From contig JAVSML010000995.1 in NCBI GenBank assembly GCA_038503035.1, positions 248,001 to 312,000 of the forward strand: a stretch of DNA of 64,000 bases. Direction: 5' to 3'. The translations under genes were made by a program, and so were the position numbers. Shown here in pieces: positions 35,658-48,096 of this stretch (positions within the stretch are counted from its first letter, which is position 1; each line of letters opens with the position of its first letter). The notes beneath the pieces were generated by a model. That model was given only the letters and a program-made list of their open reading frames with translations. It was not told where the DNA came from and did no database searches. The DNA comes from Crocodylus rhombifer (lineage: Eukaryota > Chordata > Crocodylia > Crocodylidae).

Positions 35658-36007
35658 GGGTGCGTCTACACTGAAATTTACTGCGCAGTACAAGTTCATG
35701 TCTATGCATGCGCTCCCACACTGTGCAGTAACTATGGTGACTTATGCTGAGTTGGATGTAAATTTGCTCCATGCATGATGCAGGGAGCAAATTTATGCCC
35801 AGTTAGTTACTGCACAGTAAGTCACATGTAGATGCCTTACTGCACAGTAATACTATGCGCGTGTTCTGACTTGGGAGTTACTTTATTCGCATGCTGGAGC
35901 ACACACAGCGTTACTGCACAATAACACCTACACATTAAGACACCAGTCTAAAAGCCACTTACTATGCAGTAATGTACCACACAGTATATGCACGAGTAGA
36001 CATGCCC
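35658..36007. mobile_element. MITE with GGGTGCGTCTACAC-type ends
   Basis: The left end GGGTGCGTCTACACTG and the right end GAGTAGACATGCCC are inverted copies with a few mismatches. The body contains many TTACTGCACAGTAA and ACTGTGCAGTAA palindromes in both orientations, giving a fold-back element. Three bases (AGT) are repeated directly outside both ends, but this may be chance. The superfamily is not determined. Related pieces lie at 19,871, 26,083 and 46,134. Confidence 0.7.
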
Positions 36008-39000
36008 AGTAGCCAGTAAAAGGAAGACTCCTGATACTTAAAACAGATCAGGGCACTAACCTAGAAATAAATCTCACTCACTCCAAGCCCTGTGCCGTAC
36101 AGTGTACAATGTGACAGACTGTGTATTAAATTTAAAGAATCCCCTTGCTTTATTTTTCATTACATTTTTAAAAAATCTTTTGGAAACAAACACTTGCATA
36201 CCAGATTTTTTGCTGTTATACTATCTTATAAATACGTCGCAGCTAGTATCTGTTAAGATTGTGTAATTGCATATGGTTTAGTGATAGGGTTTATATCCTT
36301 ATATAAGTCAATGGTGACTTTAAAAGAGCAAATAGGAAGGTAAAACAATGGCACATATTCTGGCGCACACTTGAAACAGACCAAACTGGTTAGCTTTTAG
36401 GACCCTATATTCTGTTTCACAAGAAGATGCAAGTTGGATTTTGATCCCTAGGGTCCCAGTGCTTGCATAAAAACAGTTTAAACTGAGAGCTCCTCAAGTA
36501 AAATGGAGGTCAAATACCATGAGCTGTCCAGGGGAAAAAGGCTGACCTGCACATTTTGTGGAAGGAGTCTGAAGAGGTTTGACCTTTCCCAGAACCAGGG
36601 GATGGTAAGCACTAAAGGGGGGAAGGCAAGAATCTAGTTTCTGTTTTCTCTTGAAATGCTTTGGTTCTACCTAAGTAATGTTTTGCTGTGTAGGGTTTTT
36701 TTTGTTTTTATAAAGTATATTAATCACTACTCAGTGCTCTGGGAGGAAACATAACTTCAGGTACTGAACGTAAGTCAGGTCTCCTGAAATAACTGATTTT
36801 AGCACATAGGCAGCTCAAGGCTTGGTCTGAGATTGCAAGGATCATAGTAGTGGCTAGAAGCCCAAGATATGAGAGGAGGTAAACTCCAGAGAAACAATTA
36901 AGTGGTCACTTACTGAAGGCCAGTGACTGACAGCTTAATTATCTAAATGGAATGTGCACTTAATGTAGGTATACATGTAATAAGAAGCGTTCAGAAAAAG
37001 AGTTAAAGGGCAAGGCAGGTCCCAAATTATCTGAGATTGTTGGTTAATTGTTGTTTTTCCCCCACCTTTCCTCTATTTATACCTGTCTCCACATGGACTC
37101 AGTTGCTTTTCCTCATTTCAAAATTGTTACCTAAAAAATACCCTTCAGAGTTGGAAAATCTTGGTCATCCATTAATTCTGGCAGGAATGTCTGCAAGTAA
37201 TCTTCATTTTAAGATGAATACAGACTTTTTTTATTCTCTGTTACATGAAGCAGATGAGCTTTATCTTGTTTTTTTGTGAAAGGAGGTAGAAACCATGCTA
37301 CTACCTACTATCTTGTGTGGTTGTGTTCTGTATAGCCTGAAGTTAAGCAACTAGACTTGCAGATGTATGCTCTCAAATGTGTATTCATGTAGGCTGCATG
37401 TAAAAGATTTTTTTTTTAGGTTTGGGGAAATTTTGTTTTTTGCTTGTTCTTGTTTAGTTTAATTTTGTTTGTGGAGGCAGGTTATTTTTAAACTAATGTT
37501 GCCTTGGAAGAGAATTAAATTAAAGTAAAGAAGCCACTTATACCAGTATGAGAGTCTCTGCACTGTATACATATTGTATATATCTGTAAAAATCTATCAG
37601 TATGTCAAAGTTTTCTCTTGTAGACAAGCCCTTAGTCCCTTATCCTTCAAGCATTAAGACACTGGACATGTTTGAAGTAAATAGAATTGAGCATACTTGA
37701 AGTGTTTATACAATTATAAATTAAGAGCTCTTCAAAATCCCTGGCAAGGTTCCTGCCAGGGCTAAACTACAAAACTTCACTAAAGTATGTGTGTTGAAAA
37801 GGAAGGTGAGTGGTGGGACAGATGTAATTATGGGTTTTTTAACATTAACGCTGTGCAGCAAATTGTTAATTTGCACTTTTAATTTCCCTGAGTTCTAGGC
37901 TTATCCTCTTTGGGAACAGCTGGGCTTTTTTTCTTTTTTCTTTTTTTTTACTTTAACCTATTAGTTACTCCCTGATGCATAGTACATTTTGTAAAGACGA
38001 CTTTAGGACCGCCCTGGAGAAATTTAAATATGAGTCAAAACAAAGTTCAGCATAGTGTTAAAATACAGAAAACCAAGGATACCATGTCATCTATAGTCTA
38101 TTTACTTGAAATCTTTCTCTCTGACTTAAATGATGTCATGATGTTGCATTCCAGTCAGAAGCTGAAACGGACACTAGGATTTAAGTGTAACTTGACAGAG
38201 GGCATATGTTGGCTCTGTTTTAGTTTCATATAAACAGTCTGATTAATTGAGAGTTACATTCAGTACTGTAATTGGCTTGTACAGGTTTCTCACTCATTTT
38301 GTATTTCTGTAGTTCAGTATGTCCAAAATAGCCAAAAATTGAAAATAGCCGTGCAGTAATACAAATAATGGGGGAGACTGCTTCTAAAATAACCAGTTTA
38401 GTTTTAGGTTTCACTTCAACTCAGTACAGATTTGGTTGTGCAGCTGTTACAGATTTCAACACTCAAGCAATTTAAGTGCTATATAGAACTCAGGTCTAAC
38501 AGATTGTGATCTATACAGAGAGAATAAAATACAGTAAGTGTGCTAAGTATTTCTATGATAAGAATATGGAAGCAAGTTGTTTATTATCAGAGTAATACTG
38601 ACATGTCGTGTGCTTTTTGTGGCATCTAGTGGGCCCAAATCCTGACTGTGTGTGTAAGTGCTATTGCAACAAATTTGTTCCCTTTTGAAAATCCCAGCCT
38701 GAATTCTCTTTGTAATAATTCCTTCCTTATCACACGTCTTGTAAATGCATTTGTCCTGTACAGACAAGTTCCACTGGAGGAGAAAATGCAAATGCAGAAT
38801 CATAAAGCCTCTAATTAGTAGGATTGGTGATTATATTGAACAGTCTTAATCCAGACATTGTGAAGGGTTATCTTGAATTTTCAGTTAGGTTTCTACTGGT
38901 ATGTACACATATTACTCATAATTGACTACTTCTTATAGTTAAACCTTAATTTGTTAATAGAAGTTTCTTCTGTGGTAATGTTTTGCTTTGTTTTGAATAT

Positions 39001-39227
39001 GTTTATGTCTTTTTCTAAAAACCCATTTAAAAATGGGGGAAGAAGGGAGGATTTTGAGCCCTGACTTTGATTCAGTGTCCTGAATCCCCAGTGTTTAGAA
39101 CTTTTTCATTCAGTGAGTTGCAAGAAGTTCAGAGACTCTGGAACTTTTGTTGTGTCTTACTCTAGATAATCTGAATGGGAAGGAACTCTGTCCAATGTAA
39201 ATTGCTTCTAATTTAACATCTTGTTTG
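36008..39227. other. STX11 intron, nothing recognised
   Basis: AT-rich intronic DNA leading to the acceptor of the coding exon. No repeat, exon or RNA was recognised. Confidence 0.45.
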
Positions 39228-39264
39228 TTTCTCCTGTTCCCCTTCTCCCACTTTTTTCCTCCAG
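39228..39264 (+). other. Splice acceptor of STX11 coding exon
   Basis: A pyrimidine tract (TTTCTCCTGTTCCCCTTCTC, CCACTTTTTTCCTC) ends in CAG at 39,262-39,264. Exon 2 would begin GCAGGATGAG. The CAG at 39,266-39,268 is a second possible acceptor. A CTAAT branch-point candidate lies near 39,209. Because of this tract the in-frame ATG at 39,225 falls in the intron and is not the start. Confidence 0.8.
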
Positions 39265-39269
39265 GCAGG

Positions 39270-40136
39270 ATGAGAGACCGGTTATTTGAACTGTGTGAAT
39301 TAGCCAGGATTTATAACCAACAGTTTTCTAATGATGAAAATGACATCAGTTCACCAACTGAAACGCTCCTCTATGAGACTGATTATGCCCTTGCATCTCT
39401 TTATAAAGACATCCAGACTGTCAGAACAGAAAACAACCACCTGAAAGAGGACATCAAGCGTCTAGGCAAACAGAACAAACGCTTCCTTACTTCCATGCGC
39501 CGTCTCAGCAGCATTAAGCGAGATACCAACAGCATTGCCAAAGACATCAAGGCTCGTGGAGAAGGCATCCACAGAAAACTCCAGACAATGAGAGACTTTG
39601 CTGAAGATGCAGAAACAAACTTTGGTGCAGTCTCTGTCATAGCTCGTGTATCAAAGGACCACTATGTTGACCTCATGCATGCCTTTCAACAAGCCATGTT
39701 TGCGTACAATGAGACAGAGATGAACCAACGGGAGAATTGCAAGATCCGGATTCAGAGACAACTGGAGGTCATGGGCAAGGATGTTTCTGGTAATCAGATT
39801 GAGGACATGATTGAGCAAGGCAAGTGGGATGTTTTCTCTGAGAATCTTTTGTCTGATGTCAAAGGGGCTCGTGCAGCCTTGAATGAGTTAGAAACACGTC
39901 ACAAAGAGTTGATGAAGTTGGAGAGTCGCATCCGGGAGGTTCATGAGCTCTTTTTGCAAGTAGCAATATTGGTGGAGCAACAGGCAGACACCTTTGATAT
40001 CATTGAAATTAATGTGCAACATGTTGAGGACTATGTAGGAGAGGCTAAAGGTCAGGTGAAGAAAGCATTGGAATACAGGAGAAAACACCCCTTCCGTACC
40101 ATCCTCTGCTGCTGTTTATCATGCTGCAAAAGCTGA
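39270..40136 (+). CDS. STX11: Syntaxin-11 (Q-SNARE), complete CDS
   Basis: A 288-residue protein that matches human syntaxin-11 (287 residues, from memory) from start to end, including the near-invariant KRLGKQN and [18 protein letters not shown] stretches. Residues 1-40 form the N-peptide region, about 41-160 the Habc three-helix domain, and about 205-267 the SNARE coiled coil, with Gln238 at the expected zero-layer position (as in syntaxin-1A LVESQ). There is no transmembrane helix. Five cysteines in the last nine residues (280-282, 285, 286) fit membrane attachment by acylation, as known for STX11. The family member works with SNAP23 and Munc18-2 in exocytosis of cytotoxic granules; human loss causes haemophagocytic lymphohistiocytosis type 4. 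The start at 39,270 directly follows the splice acceptor, has A at -3, and gives MRDRLFEL against human MKDRLAEL. The whole CDS is in one exon, as in mammals. Confidence 0.98.
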   Translation: MRDRLFELCELARIYNQQFSNDENDISSPTETLLYETDYALASLYKDIQTVRTENNHLKEDIKRLGKQNKRFLTSMRRLSSIKRDTNSIAKDIKARGEGIHRKLQTMRDFAEDAETNFGAVSVIARVSKDHYVDLMHAFQQAMFAYNETEMNQRENCKIRIQRQLEVMGKDVSGNQIEDMIEQGKWDVFSENLLSDVKGARAALNELETRHKELMKLESRIREVHELFLQVAILVEQQADTFDIIEINVQHVEDYVGEAKGQVKKALEYRRKHPFRTILCCCLSCCKS

Positions 40137-41685
40137 TTCTTCTTCTCAGGCCTTTACAAACCACTTCTAACGTGCTCTAAAAATGAACATTAGAAATAAT
40201 ATTTTCATAATGACTACCTAAAACAGTGTTTGGGGGAGATTTTTGGTTTTTTTTTGTTTGTTCCTCTTGTTTAAAGTTGCTTAAGTTGCCTATGCATTAT
40301 TAAAATCCGTATGTTGGTGGCAGATAATTTTATTGCCTTTTTAAAACTGAAACTGGACCTGTTTAGCTGCAATTCAGGGTAAAATCGTTTTAAAAGCACC
40401 TCCTGAGATAATGTGTGCTTCAGTCTATCAAAAGAATGAAGAAGGGTTGATAATTTGGAGAAGATGAATCACAAAGTGGCTTCCAAAATGGGCCAGCATG
40501 AAGTATAGATCTCTTGCTGTTAGTGGCCTAATCTATGTTTTTTGTAAGTGAATCTGTCTGCCTTTAAAGAATATGGAAGTCTACTTCCTGCAAAATCTTA
40601 CACATTTCATTGCCACATTAATTTAAAGAAACAGTAAAGCTGTTCATATATGACAGAAAGACAGGATTAGTTCTAAGTAAAACTTTTTCAACAAGGAGCT
40701 TGAGTCTTACCTGCCACTGGACTTTTATACCAATAGAATTCTATTGCAGTGAATGAAGTGAATTTAGATCTGCTCAGGTTTAAAATAAAATCAGAATCAA
40801 GGCCTCTTCAAATCACTTCTTAGTTGAGCCATCATTAAATGCTCTCAATTTGAAGCTGTCCTAATTTAAAGGTCTGCTCTAATTGAGTGGAGGACTGAAA
40901 ATTTTGCCATGGACACTCTCAAAGATTTTTTTTCAGTCCAGTGTGGAAATTCATATGTAATTACCACACCCTTGAATGGGAAGCTAAATATAACATTTTT
41001 AAATTGTGCGCACACACAGATTTTTAATGAAATATTTATATTGTAAAGACAATATACTTATTTTTGTAAGTATTGATGTCATGCATTCTTATGGATGAAA
41101 CAACCTGAATTTTTAAAAGTATTAAAATTCACTCTGATCAGGAGATGAAGATTAAGGGGTCTATTTCTCATCTATGGGAAATCTGTATATTGAGGACAAA
41201 AATAGGCACCTTTATTTCATAAACTTCTGAACCAGCATTTTCACATCACTTGGACACTTTTATTAAGTCTGGAAAGAAAAATGTCTTCCTCTGCTTAAAC
41301 CTTCTGTAGTCATACTGGGTTTGGACAAAAGGTACAAGAATGAAAGGAGGAAGAACAAATTTAATGACCAGATTTTGCAGTCCTTAATTGAACACATTTC
41401 CCCCATTGGTTTCAGTAGGAGTTTCACTTGATAAAGGACTGGAGATTTTGTCCCCTACTTCAGAAGAGCATTATGCTCTATGTTACTGGAAGTAATGAAC
41501 AGAGGTCATAGCCGAAAGTACAGGGAGTACTGAAACTATAGTATTTCTGAGCACTTTTCTGCTGTACTGTGATTTATTGATACTTTATATCAAGTTTCAG
41601 CTATTTTTCCAGAGGTTTGACATGTTTATTTTAATGTTTCCTCTTTTTATATATTTTAATAAAGATTTTAACATTTCACATATTT
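40137..41685 (+). other. STX11 3' untranslated region
   Basis: AT-rich sequence from the TGA stop to just past the AATAAA at 41,658. No repeat or other gene was seen inside. The exact cleavage site is not determined; about 41,680 is expected from the usual 10-30 base spacing. Confidence 0.7.
41658..41663 (+). promoter_or_regulatory. Polyadenylation signal AATAAA
   Basis: Canonical AATAAA about 1.5 kb after the STX11 stop, followed within 20-40 bases by a TG/T-rich stretch (TTTGTATTTGGTTTTCTGGG) that can act as the downstream element. Confidence 0.75.
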
Positions 41686-42179
41686 GTATTTGGTTTTCTG
41701 GGATGATCTGCCTGCAGTAGTCACAAAGAAGTGTTTCTTTTCCTGTCTTTTTGTGCACAGAATGTATATAGTATATAGAACTCTGTAACTGCTACAAAAT
41801 AATAAGACTGTAACATAACAAAAACAAAGAAATAGATACTACTTTTAAGCTTTTATAGGCAAGCCAGAAATATTTTCTTGTCAGACAGGACTTTGCATAC
41901 AGAGAAAAAGCTAGACATATAGCCATGGACAAAGGCCTTTGTTCTTAAAGTAAAACCGCTCACTGCATGGAAGTAAATACCAGCATGTGTCTAGACTTTC
42001 TGTATGAAAAGATCCTCTAAACTAGAGGTCATTGTGGTATACAATGGTGTTTTAAAATTACCAGTACTATAGTTGTTTCAAAACTGAATAAAGAAGAGGG
42101 GAAGGGAATAGGGTGCCTCACATGCTGGCAGCCATTATTAATGTCTACGTGTTTGTCAAGGAGACAAACCCATACTTAC
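41686..42179. other. Intergenic, nothing recognised
   Basis: About 490 bases between the STX11 polyadenylation region and a CR1 copy. No feature was recognised. Confidence 0.5.
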
Positions 42180-42868
42180 AGAATCATAGAAGTAGGGCCA
42201 GAAGGGACCTTGTAGATCTTCAAGTCCGACCCCCTGCCTGGGCGGGAGAAAAGACTGGACTCAAATGATTCCAGCCAGGTAGTCATCAAGCCTCTTCTTC
42301 AAGATCCCCAGGGTAGGAGCCAGCACCACTTCCCTTGGAAGTTGGTTCCAGCTCCTAGCCACCCTGACTGTGAAGCAGTTCTTGTGAATGTCTAATCTAA
42401 ACCTACTCTCTAATAACTTGTGTCTATTGTTCCTTGTCAGGCCAGGGGGCGCTAGGGGAAACAGTGTCTCCCCTAAACCCTTCTGGTCTCCCCTAGTGAG
42501 TTTATAGACAGTCACCAGGTCCCCCCTCAGCCTTCTCTTGTGAAGGCTGAACAGGTCCTGCAGTCTTTCAAAGTAGGGTCTGCCCTGTAGTCCCCAGATC
42601 ATGCGGGTGGCCCTCCTCTGGACCCTCTCAATGCTGTCCACATCCCTCCTGAAATGGGGCGCACAGAACTGGACGCAGTACTCCAGCTGTGGCCTGATCA
42701 GCGTTGCACAGAGGGGGAGGATCACCTCCCTGGCTCTACTTGAGATGCACCTGTGGATGCATGACAAGGTCTGGGTAGCCCTGCCAACCGTGACCTCGCA
42801 TTGTCGGCCCACGTTCATCTTGGAGTCAATAATGACTCCAAGATCCCTTTCTTCCTCCATGCTCATGA
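42180..42868 (-). mobile_element. CR1 LINE copy with open 201-codon C-terminal ORF
   Basis: The minus strand ends in CTTCTATGATTCTG, a CR1 3' terminus. The frame 42,866-42,261 is open for 201 codons and covers the C-terminal part of the CR1 ORF2 protein: ERDLGVIIDSKMN, ERVQRRATRMIWGL, LFSLHKRRLRGDL, WNQLPREVV, ending at the normal CR1 stop. The polymerase core is absent through 5' truncation. The uninterrupted frame suggests a younger copy than others here. It is the same subfamily as 6,618-6,960. Confidence 0.93.
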
Positions 42869-43205
42869 GAATGATACAGTATCCAGTTCCTCTCTCAGGC
42901 CAGCGGTCAGTAAGTTGGTGAAAGAGTTAATTTGGTTCACTGGCTTTTAGAGCAAAAGGTTGGACAATCAGTATACAAAGAACTATTTGGATCTATATAG
43001 ATTCAACATGAAAACATCTGCGCCTTTACCTCTTTTCCATTGAAATACTTTTGGAACATGTGTGCATAAAATATTTATTGCCAAAGTCAAGCCTTCATAA
43101 CAAAGACCGATTTTGTTTTGAATATTTAACTTGCTTTCTGTGTTTTATGGACACACTTAAGATGATCCTTCATTACAAGGGAGGATCCAGTTGAAGGTTC
43201 TAAGA
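42869..43205. other. Intergenic, nothing recognised
   Basis: About 340 bases between a CR1 and a hAT element, with no recognised feature. Confidence 0.5.
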
Positions 43206-43712
43206 CATGGGTTTCAAATGCCCACATCACCACAGGCTGGATCTGGCATATGGGGGTGGATCATCTGGCCTGTGGGGTTTCTCACAAGCTAAAACACCCA
43301 CTTCCACAGGCCTAATTCAGCCTGAGGCTTGTCAACACAGCTGCTGAAGCCCTTGTGACAGCAGTGTTAATCCTGATAGGTACTGGAACGGCTGTTTTAG
43401 CTTGGCTCTGGAGTGGGGAGAGTTTGTGCTGCTTGCCTTTCTCTCTTCCCCCACCCACCACCAAAATCAGCATTTTTAGTTGCCCCTAGGGACTAAAACT
43501 CATGGCAGGGGGAAAATGGGGACAAGCAACGGTGGCACTAACTCCCCGGGTTCCAGAGCCATGCTGAAAAAGCAGCTCTGGCAGCTGTGGGGATTAACAT
43601 CACTGTTCACAGTCCACATGGCCAACGGAAAGCCCTGCAGTCTGGATCTGGGCCATGTAAAGCCCTGCAATTGAAATTTGGCCCACAGTGCCAAACAAAT
43701 TCGACACCCCTG
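43206..43712. mobile_element. hAT-type non-autonomous element
   Basis: The left end is CATGGGTTTCAAATGCCC, the right end CAAATTCGACACCCCTG, an imperfect inverted pair of the CAGGGGTGTCAAAC type. Flanks TTCTAAGA (43,198-43,205) and TTCTAGAA (43,713-43,720) agree at 6 of 8 bases. The body contains CTGGATCTGGCATA and TTTGGCCCACAGTG phrases in opposite orientations. No transposase is present. Confidence 0.75.
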
Positions 43713-46133
43713 TTCTAGAAGATCCTTAAGAGTATGTTTAAAACCACCACATTATTAATAATCACTCATATCTTGTGTCTTTGGCTCTTAAGAGAGATTC
43801 TGTGTGTGTATGTGTGTTTGCATAGCTATAGTATTTCTTAATGAGAAGAATCCAGTGTAATTGCTTAAAAAATGCAATAGTGTTATACAAATAATAAAGG
43901 AGCCTATATCAAGGATGCTGTGACTAGGATTAACCGATTAGACATTTTCCCCATCTTTGATTAAACTACATTATAAGGATATCTAAAGATTGGGTCATCA
44001 CTTCATTTTTAAATTCAACCTCTTCAACAACAAACATTTACCATCCTCTTGAATGGGTACATCTCTGTTTTGACATAAAGTTGGCATCTCTTCCAGCTTA
44101 TGCATCATTGGCAGAGCTGTTAACTAATTTCTAACTGAAGTGCCCTGTTTTTCTATTAATGCAGTATAGTTGCACAGATATAACAGGACAGACAGCTGTT
44201 GGAGCAAGTAAGGATGTGCAGACCAAAAGGAACATAGGCACTCTGATACTACAGTGACAAGAGTGGTATAAAACCTAAATGAAGTTTGACTTCCACAGTC
44301 TAGTAGAAAACTGGGGAATGGGAAGACAAAATTACCACCTAAGGTTCCAAACAGGGAAAATTCAAACTAAGTGCTATTCAGACATAGCACACGACTCCAC
44401 AAACCATTACAGTTGCATTTTGAAGAACTACATTTTAATAAAACAGCTGCTTCCAGTAATGAAAAGAGCAATCTGTTTCCTGTAAATATGTATTGCTTAA
44501 ACACTGTGCTTATTATATATACATGAGTGTGAGAGAGATAATTTACTGGTTCCTGAACTTGCCTCATCACCATTACATTGGGTTTTGGAAAGAAATGGTC
44601 TAGCTGTAGTTACAGAATATAAAATATGTTGCTATGTCCATAGGATGAAGGGGGTGGGGAAATAATAAACATAGCTGAATATTAGGCACTGTATGAAGCT
44701 TTAGGAAGCTTTCTTTAATATTACAGGAAACTTTTTTTTGTTCTTAAGGAGAGGCAAATGGAATGGTTGCAGATGAAACCCTCTTGTTTGTAATAAACCA
44801 CAGTGACGAATCTGCTAGCAGTGGCAGTTAAAAAGTCTTTTTTCCCCTCCCCCTCACCTTATTCTTTATAAAGTGAAAAGCAGATATGAATGTGCCAGGA
44901 GTTGCATGGAGACATGGGCGAGAGGGTCAGGATCCTCCCATGGTGATGGGAGCCAGTCTCAAGCAGTTTATTCTTTGAAGAAGGTAAGATTAAAACATGA
45001 ATAAAGTACAGAAACCTTGAATCACCCCTGTGTACTTGTCAACAACTAATAGGTTTAGTGTACGACAGACTGGAAATAGCTAAAGTGACTGGGTTTGTTA
45101 TATATGCAATTACTCTATACAACTCCTGGGGTTTCAGCACTGCATTTTTGTTGCACTGTATATTTAACATTAGAACTGTTGAGGTGCAACACACTTACAT
45201 TGTAACTCCAACTTCAGGGATTACTCTGCAGCCTGTTAGAGCAACTGTCTGGCAGTTTCTCGTTCCCCATTTTAAATAACAGTAATTGAACTAAACTTAT
45301 TTCTTTTTCTTGTAAAGTGTCCAGGGAAAGAAACCTGGGTTGCTAATCCAAGTTGCCTCATTAACATTATATTGTTTTTTTAAACTGGGTTTCTCAGCCC
45401 AAGATAAGAACACCTTTCTATTTTTTTTAATTATTATTTTTTTTATTTTCAGTGTAAGCCTGGTTTGTGTTACATGTTAGACATTTGAATAAATAAACAC
45501 CTTTCTTTGGCTTTTGGTGATTAGTAACGATTTGAAAGAGAAACAAACAGGGCTTAGTTGCAAGATTTCACACTTTGTATCACAAGACTGAAGAATGTGA
45601 TCAAGACAGGAAATGTCATTTCATAGATGACGTATGTATCGACTTTAATACTTTGCATTTTTCGACAGAGTTACTTGTATACAAAGTTATATACATGCCA
45701 GGAGTGTCTTCTTTTGAAGTGGTTTCCCTGAAGTTTCAAATACAGGCAATTACAAAGCTGAACCCAAGCCACCAACCTAAAATATTGTGACCATGTTAGT
45801 AGAGGAGAGATTGCGCTTACTGACTGTAATATGTAGATGTCTATTGATATATTGGTAATAGGTATTTTTTCTGTGGAATTTGTTTATATTATGGTGAAAA
45901 ATATATTATTAAAACTTAAATTGGTATGTAGCAAGTTCTACACTTTCCATAATTAGTACAACATATATGGCTGCAAACATTAATGATGGACACCAAGAAA
46001 AATAATTCTCTTTATCTAGATCCAAATACTTCCACTTAGGTTTCACGAGTTAATTTTAGTTCCAGATTTCTAACCTAAGCAAATTTCCATTACCACAAGT
46101 AGTAACTAAGGGTGGTTGCTCTTCAGTGGTGAA
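43713..46133. other. Intergenic, nothing recognised
   Basis: AT-rich DNA with T-rich runs near 45,420-45,450. Short frames show no domain. Confidence 0.5.
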
Positions 46134-46311
46134 GGTGTGTTTACACATTCATTAACGCGCCAAAATTACAACAGCATGGCTGAATACTTTTTACGTGATG
46201 TTAACATGTATTAGACTAAGTCTATTGTGCATTAGCACATTTTTTGCCAGGCACGCTAACGCACAGTAGAATTAGTCTTCTGTGCATTACATGTCTCATA
46301 TAAATGTGCCC
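46134..46311. repeat. Probable MITE related to 35,658 element
   Basis: It begins GGTGTGTTTACACATTC and ends ATATAAATGTGCCC, consistent with a decayed GGGTGCGTCTACAC inverted pair. The body holds TTAACGCGC, CACGCTAACGCACAGTAG and TGTGCATTA motifs in both orientations. No target duplication was found. Confidence 0.5.
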
Positions 46312-47224
46312 ACTGTGCAAATTTCAACTTCTTGTAGAAGCTGCTGATCTCAAAGGCTTAAAAGGTCTTTTCTTGACAGGAAATAAAAGAGGGGAAAATG
46401 TGAATGGTTTTATCTTGAAGTCTTTTACTTATCTATTTTATTGCCATATAATATGTGCTTTATAATCCCAGGGACTGGAATTTACACATACCAAATGTGT
46501 TTTGGTAACACAAACAACTGTAAAATATTCAGTTTCTGTTCAATATTACATTCAGTCCTACCATTCTGAGACCAAGCAAGTAACTTAGTTTGAGAAAATG
46601 GGTGAGTATTATTTAAATAGTAATGAATAGGAAAACTGGAAAAGAACTAACTGGATGTATTAGGTTAAGAATAACAATAGCAATATCACTATTGCTCAAA
46701 TCTAGATGCACTAAAAAAGGAAACACCTTTTTTTTTATCAGTTACCAAATGAAAATGACAGTATCTTACTATTCAAATACTGGTTGAATTTTTCTTTATT
46801 AAGCATTTTATTAGGGGTTATGTGTCCAAATATAATATGCAGCACCAGGAGTTGGATCTGGCCAGGTATTGAGCACCCCTGTTATTTGGAGCTACTACCA
46901 ATTAGGGTCTTAAATGCCACAATGCTTAGCCTAGCCCCCACAGTAAAATCCAAATCCTTCCTATATTGAGTATTCAGAGTTAGACCCCTCCAAATGACAG
47001 CCTACAACAGCTGTGTAGAGCCAACCAATAGGAAATTTGAAACAAGAGTGTTTCTGAAATCTTGCCACTCTTCAGAGCTCTGATGCCTTCAGTCTATGCA
47101 GGATCCTGAGCCTGGGGTCTTAAGCATAAATGCCTACATCCATTTTTTTCAAAGAATGAGCATGTCTTACTCTGTGATGTTGGTAGCAGTGATTATGCAG
47201 TATACAGTAGCCTAGTTTTTTAGA
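46312..47224. other. Intergenic, nothing recognised
   Basis: No coding exon, RNA or named repeat was identified. Confidence 0.5.
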
Positions 47225-48096
47225 GTACTGTATTTCACAGTGTATAAGTCAAGTTTTGAAACCCAATTTTTGTTTTTTAAAATTTAACCTTGACTTACAC
47301 ACTGTCACTGTGAGCAGTGCTGCCTGGACCCCTGGGAGCTCAGGCAGCTGGCCCCAGGTGGGGAGACACTGCCCTTACAGAGGGAAGGTTGGGGTCCTCC
47401 TGCAGGTCAGAAACTGCCTGGTCTAGTGGCAGCTCACCCTCAGCCACAGGGCAGGTGGGGAGGCTCAGCTGAAAGCAGGATTTGGCCCCTTACCACTTCT
47501 GCCTTCAGCAGACACCTGTGGCCAGCAGGTTGCCTGGCACCACCCAGAAAGGAGCTGGCTTGCCCCAGGGGCAGCATAGGGTGTCAGGCAGGGGTGGGTG
47601 GAACACCAGCAGCAGAAGAGCCCTGCCCAAAACCTGGTGCTGCCCCTGGGGTAAGCCACCCTCTTCTCAGGCGGCACCAGGCATCCTGATGGCTCCTGCG
47701 AAAGGCAGAAGCAGCGAGGAGCCTGATCCTGCTTTTGGCAGAGCCTCGCCACCTGCCCCACAACCAGGGGGCAAGCTGCTACCAGGCCAGGCAGCCCTTG
47801 AGCTGCAGAGGAACCTAGTTCTTCCTTCCAAAAGGGCAGCGCCCCGTGGGGCTGGCCAGGCAGCCTGCCAGTGGGCTGTCTGTTGCCTGAGCTCCCAGGG
47901 GCCCAATCCAACTTCTCAGGAGCCCACCAGCATGCTACCTTTCCCACAAGCCGGCCTGGGCTTCCAGTGCTTCTCACACTGAGGTGGGTTCAACTTATAC
48001 AATGGACATACAAAAGTCATACCTTCTTTTTTTTCTCACAGAAACATGGGGCCGACTTAAACAATGTGTCGACCAATACCCCCAAAAATACGGTAC
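47225..48096. mobile_element. DNA-transposon-like element, GC-rich core
   Basis: The ends GTACTGTATTTCACAGTGTA and AAAAATACGGTAC are inverted relatives. Internal arms also pair in sense: GTATAAGTCAAG near the left edge and TTAAACAATGTGTCGACC near the right, with TTGACTTACACACTG and GGGTTCAACTTATAC further in. The core (47,310-47,980) is GC-rich and gives long frames on both strands (47,465-47,982) with no domain. The superfamily is not determined. Confidence 0.55.

Larger units (their letters stand above)
21105..39264 (+). other. Predicted STX11 intron 1
   Basis: This is the span from the GTGAGC donor to the pyrimidine-tract acceptor ahead of the STX11 start codon, about 18.2 kb. It contains hAT, CR1, PLE, Tigger-like and MITE insertions listed separately. 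No other coding exon was recognised in it. The 5' boundary depends on the exon 1 inference. Confidence 0.45.

Noticed and set aside
39225..39269. Upstream in-frame ATG giving 15 extra STX11 residues
   Set aside because: These bases are the pyrimidine tract and AG of a splice acceptor, and the extension has no counterpart in syntaxin-11.
47465..47982. Paired long frames on both strands
   Set aside because: Compositional, inside a DNA-transposon-like element; no domain or splice context.
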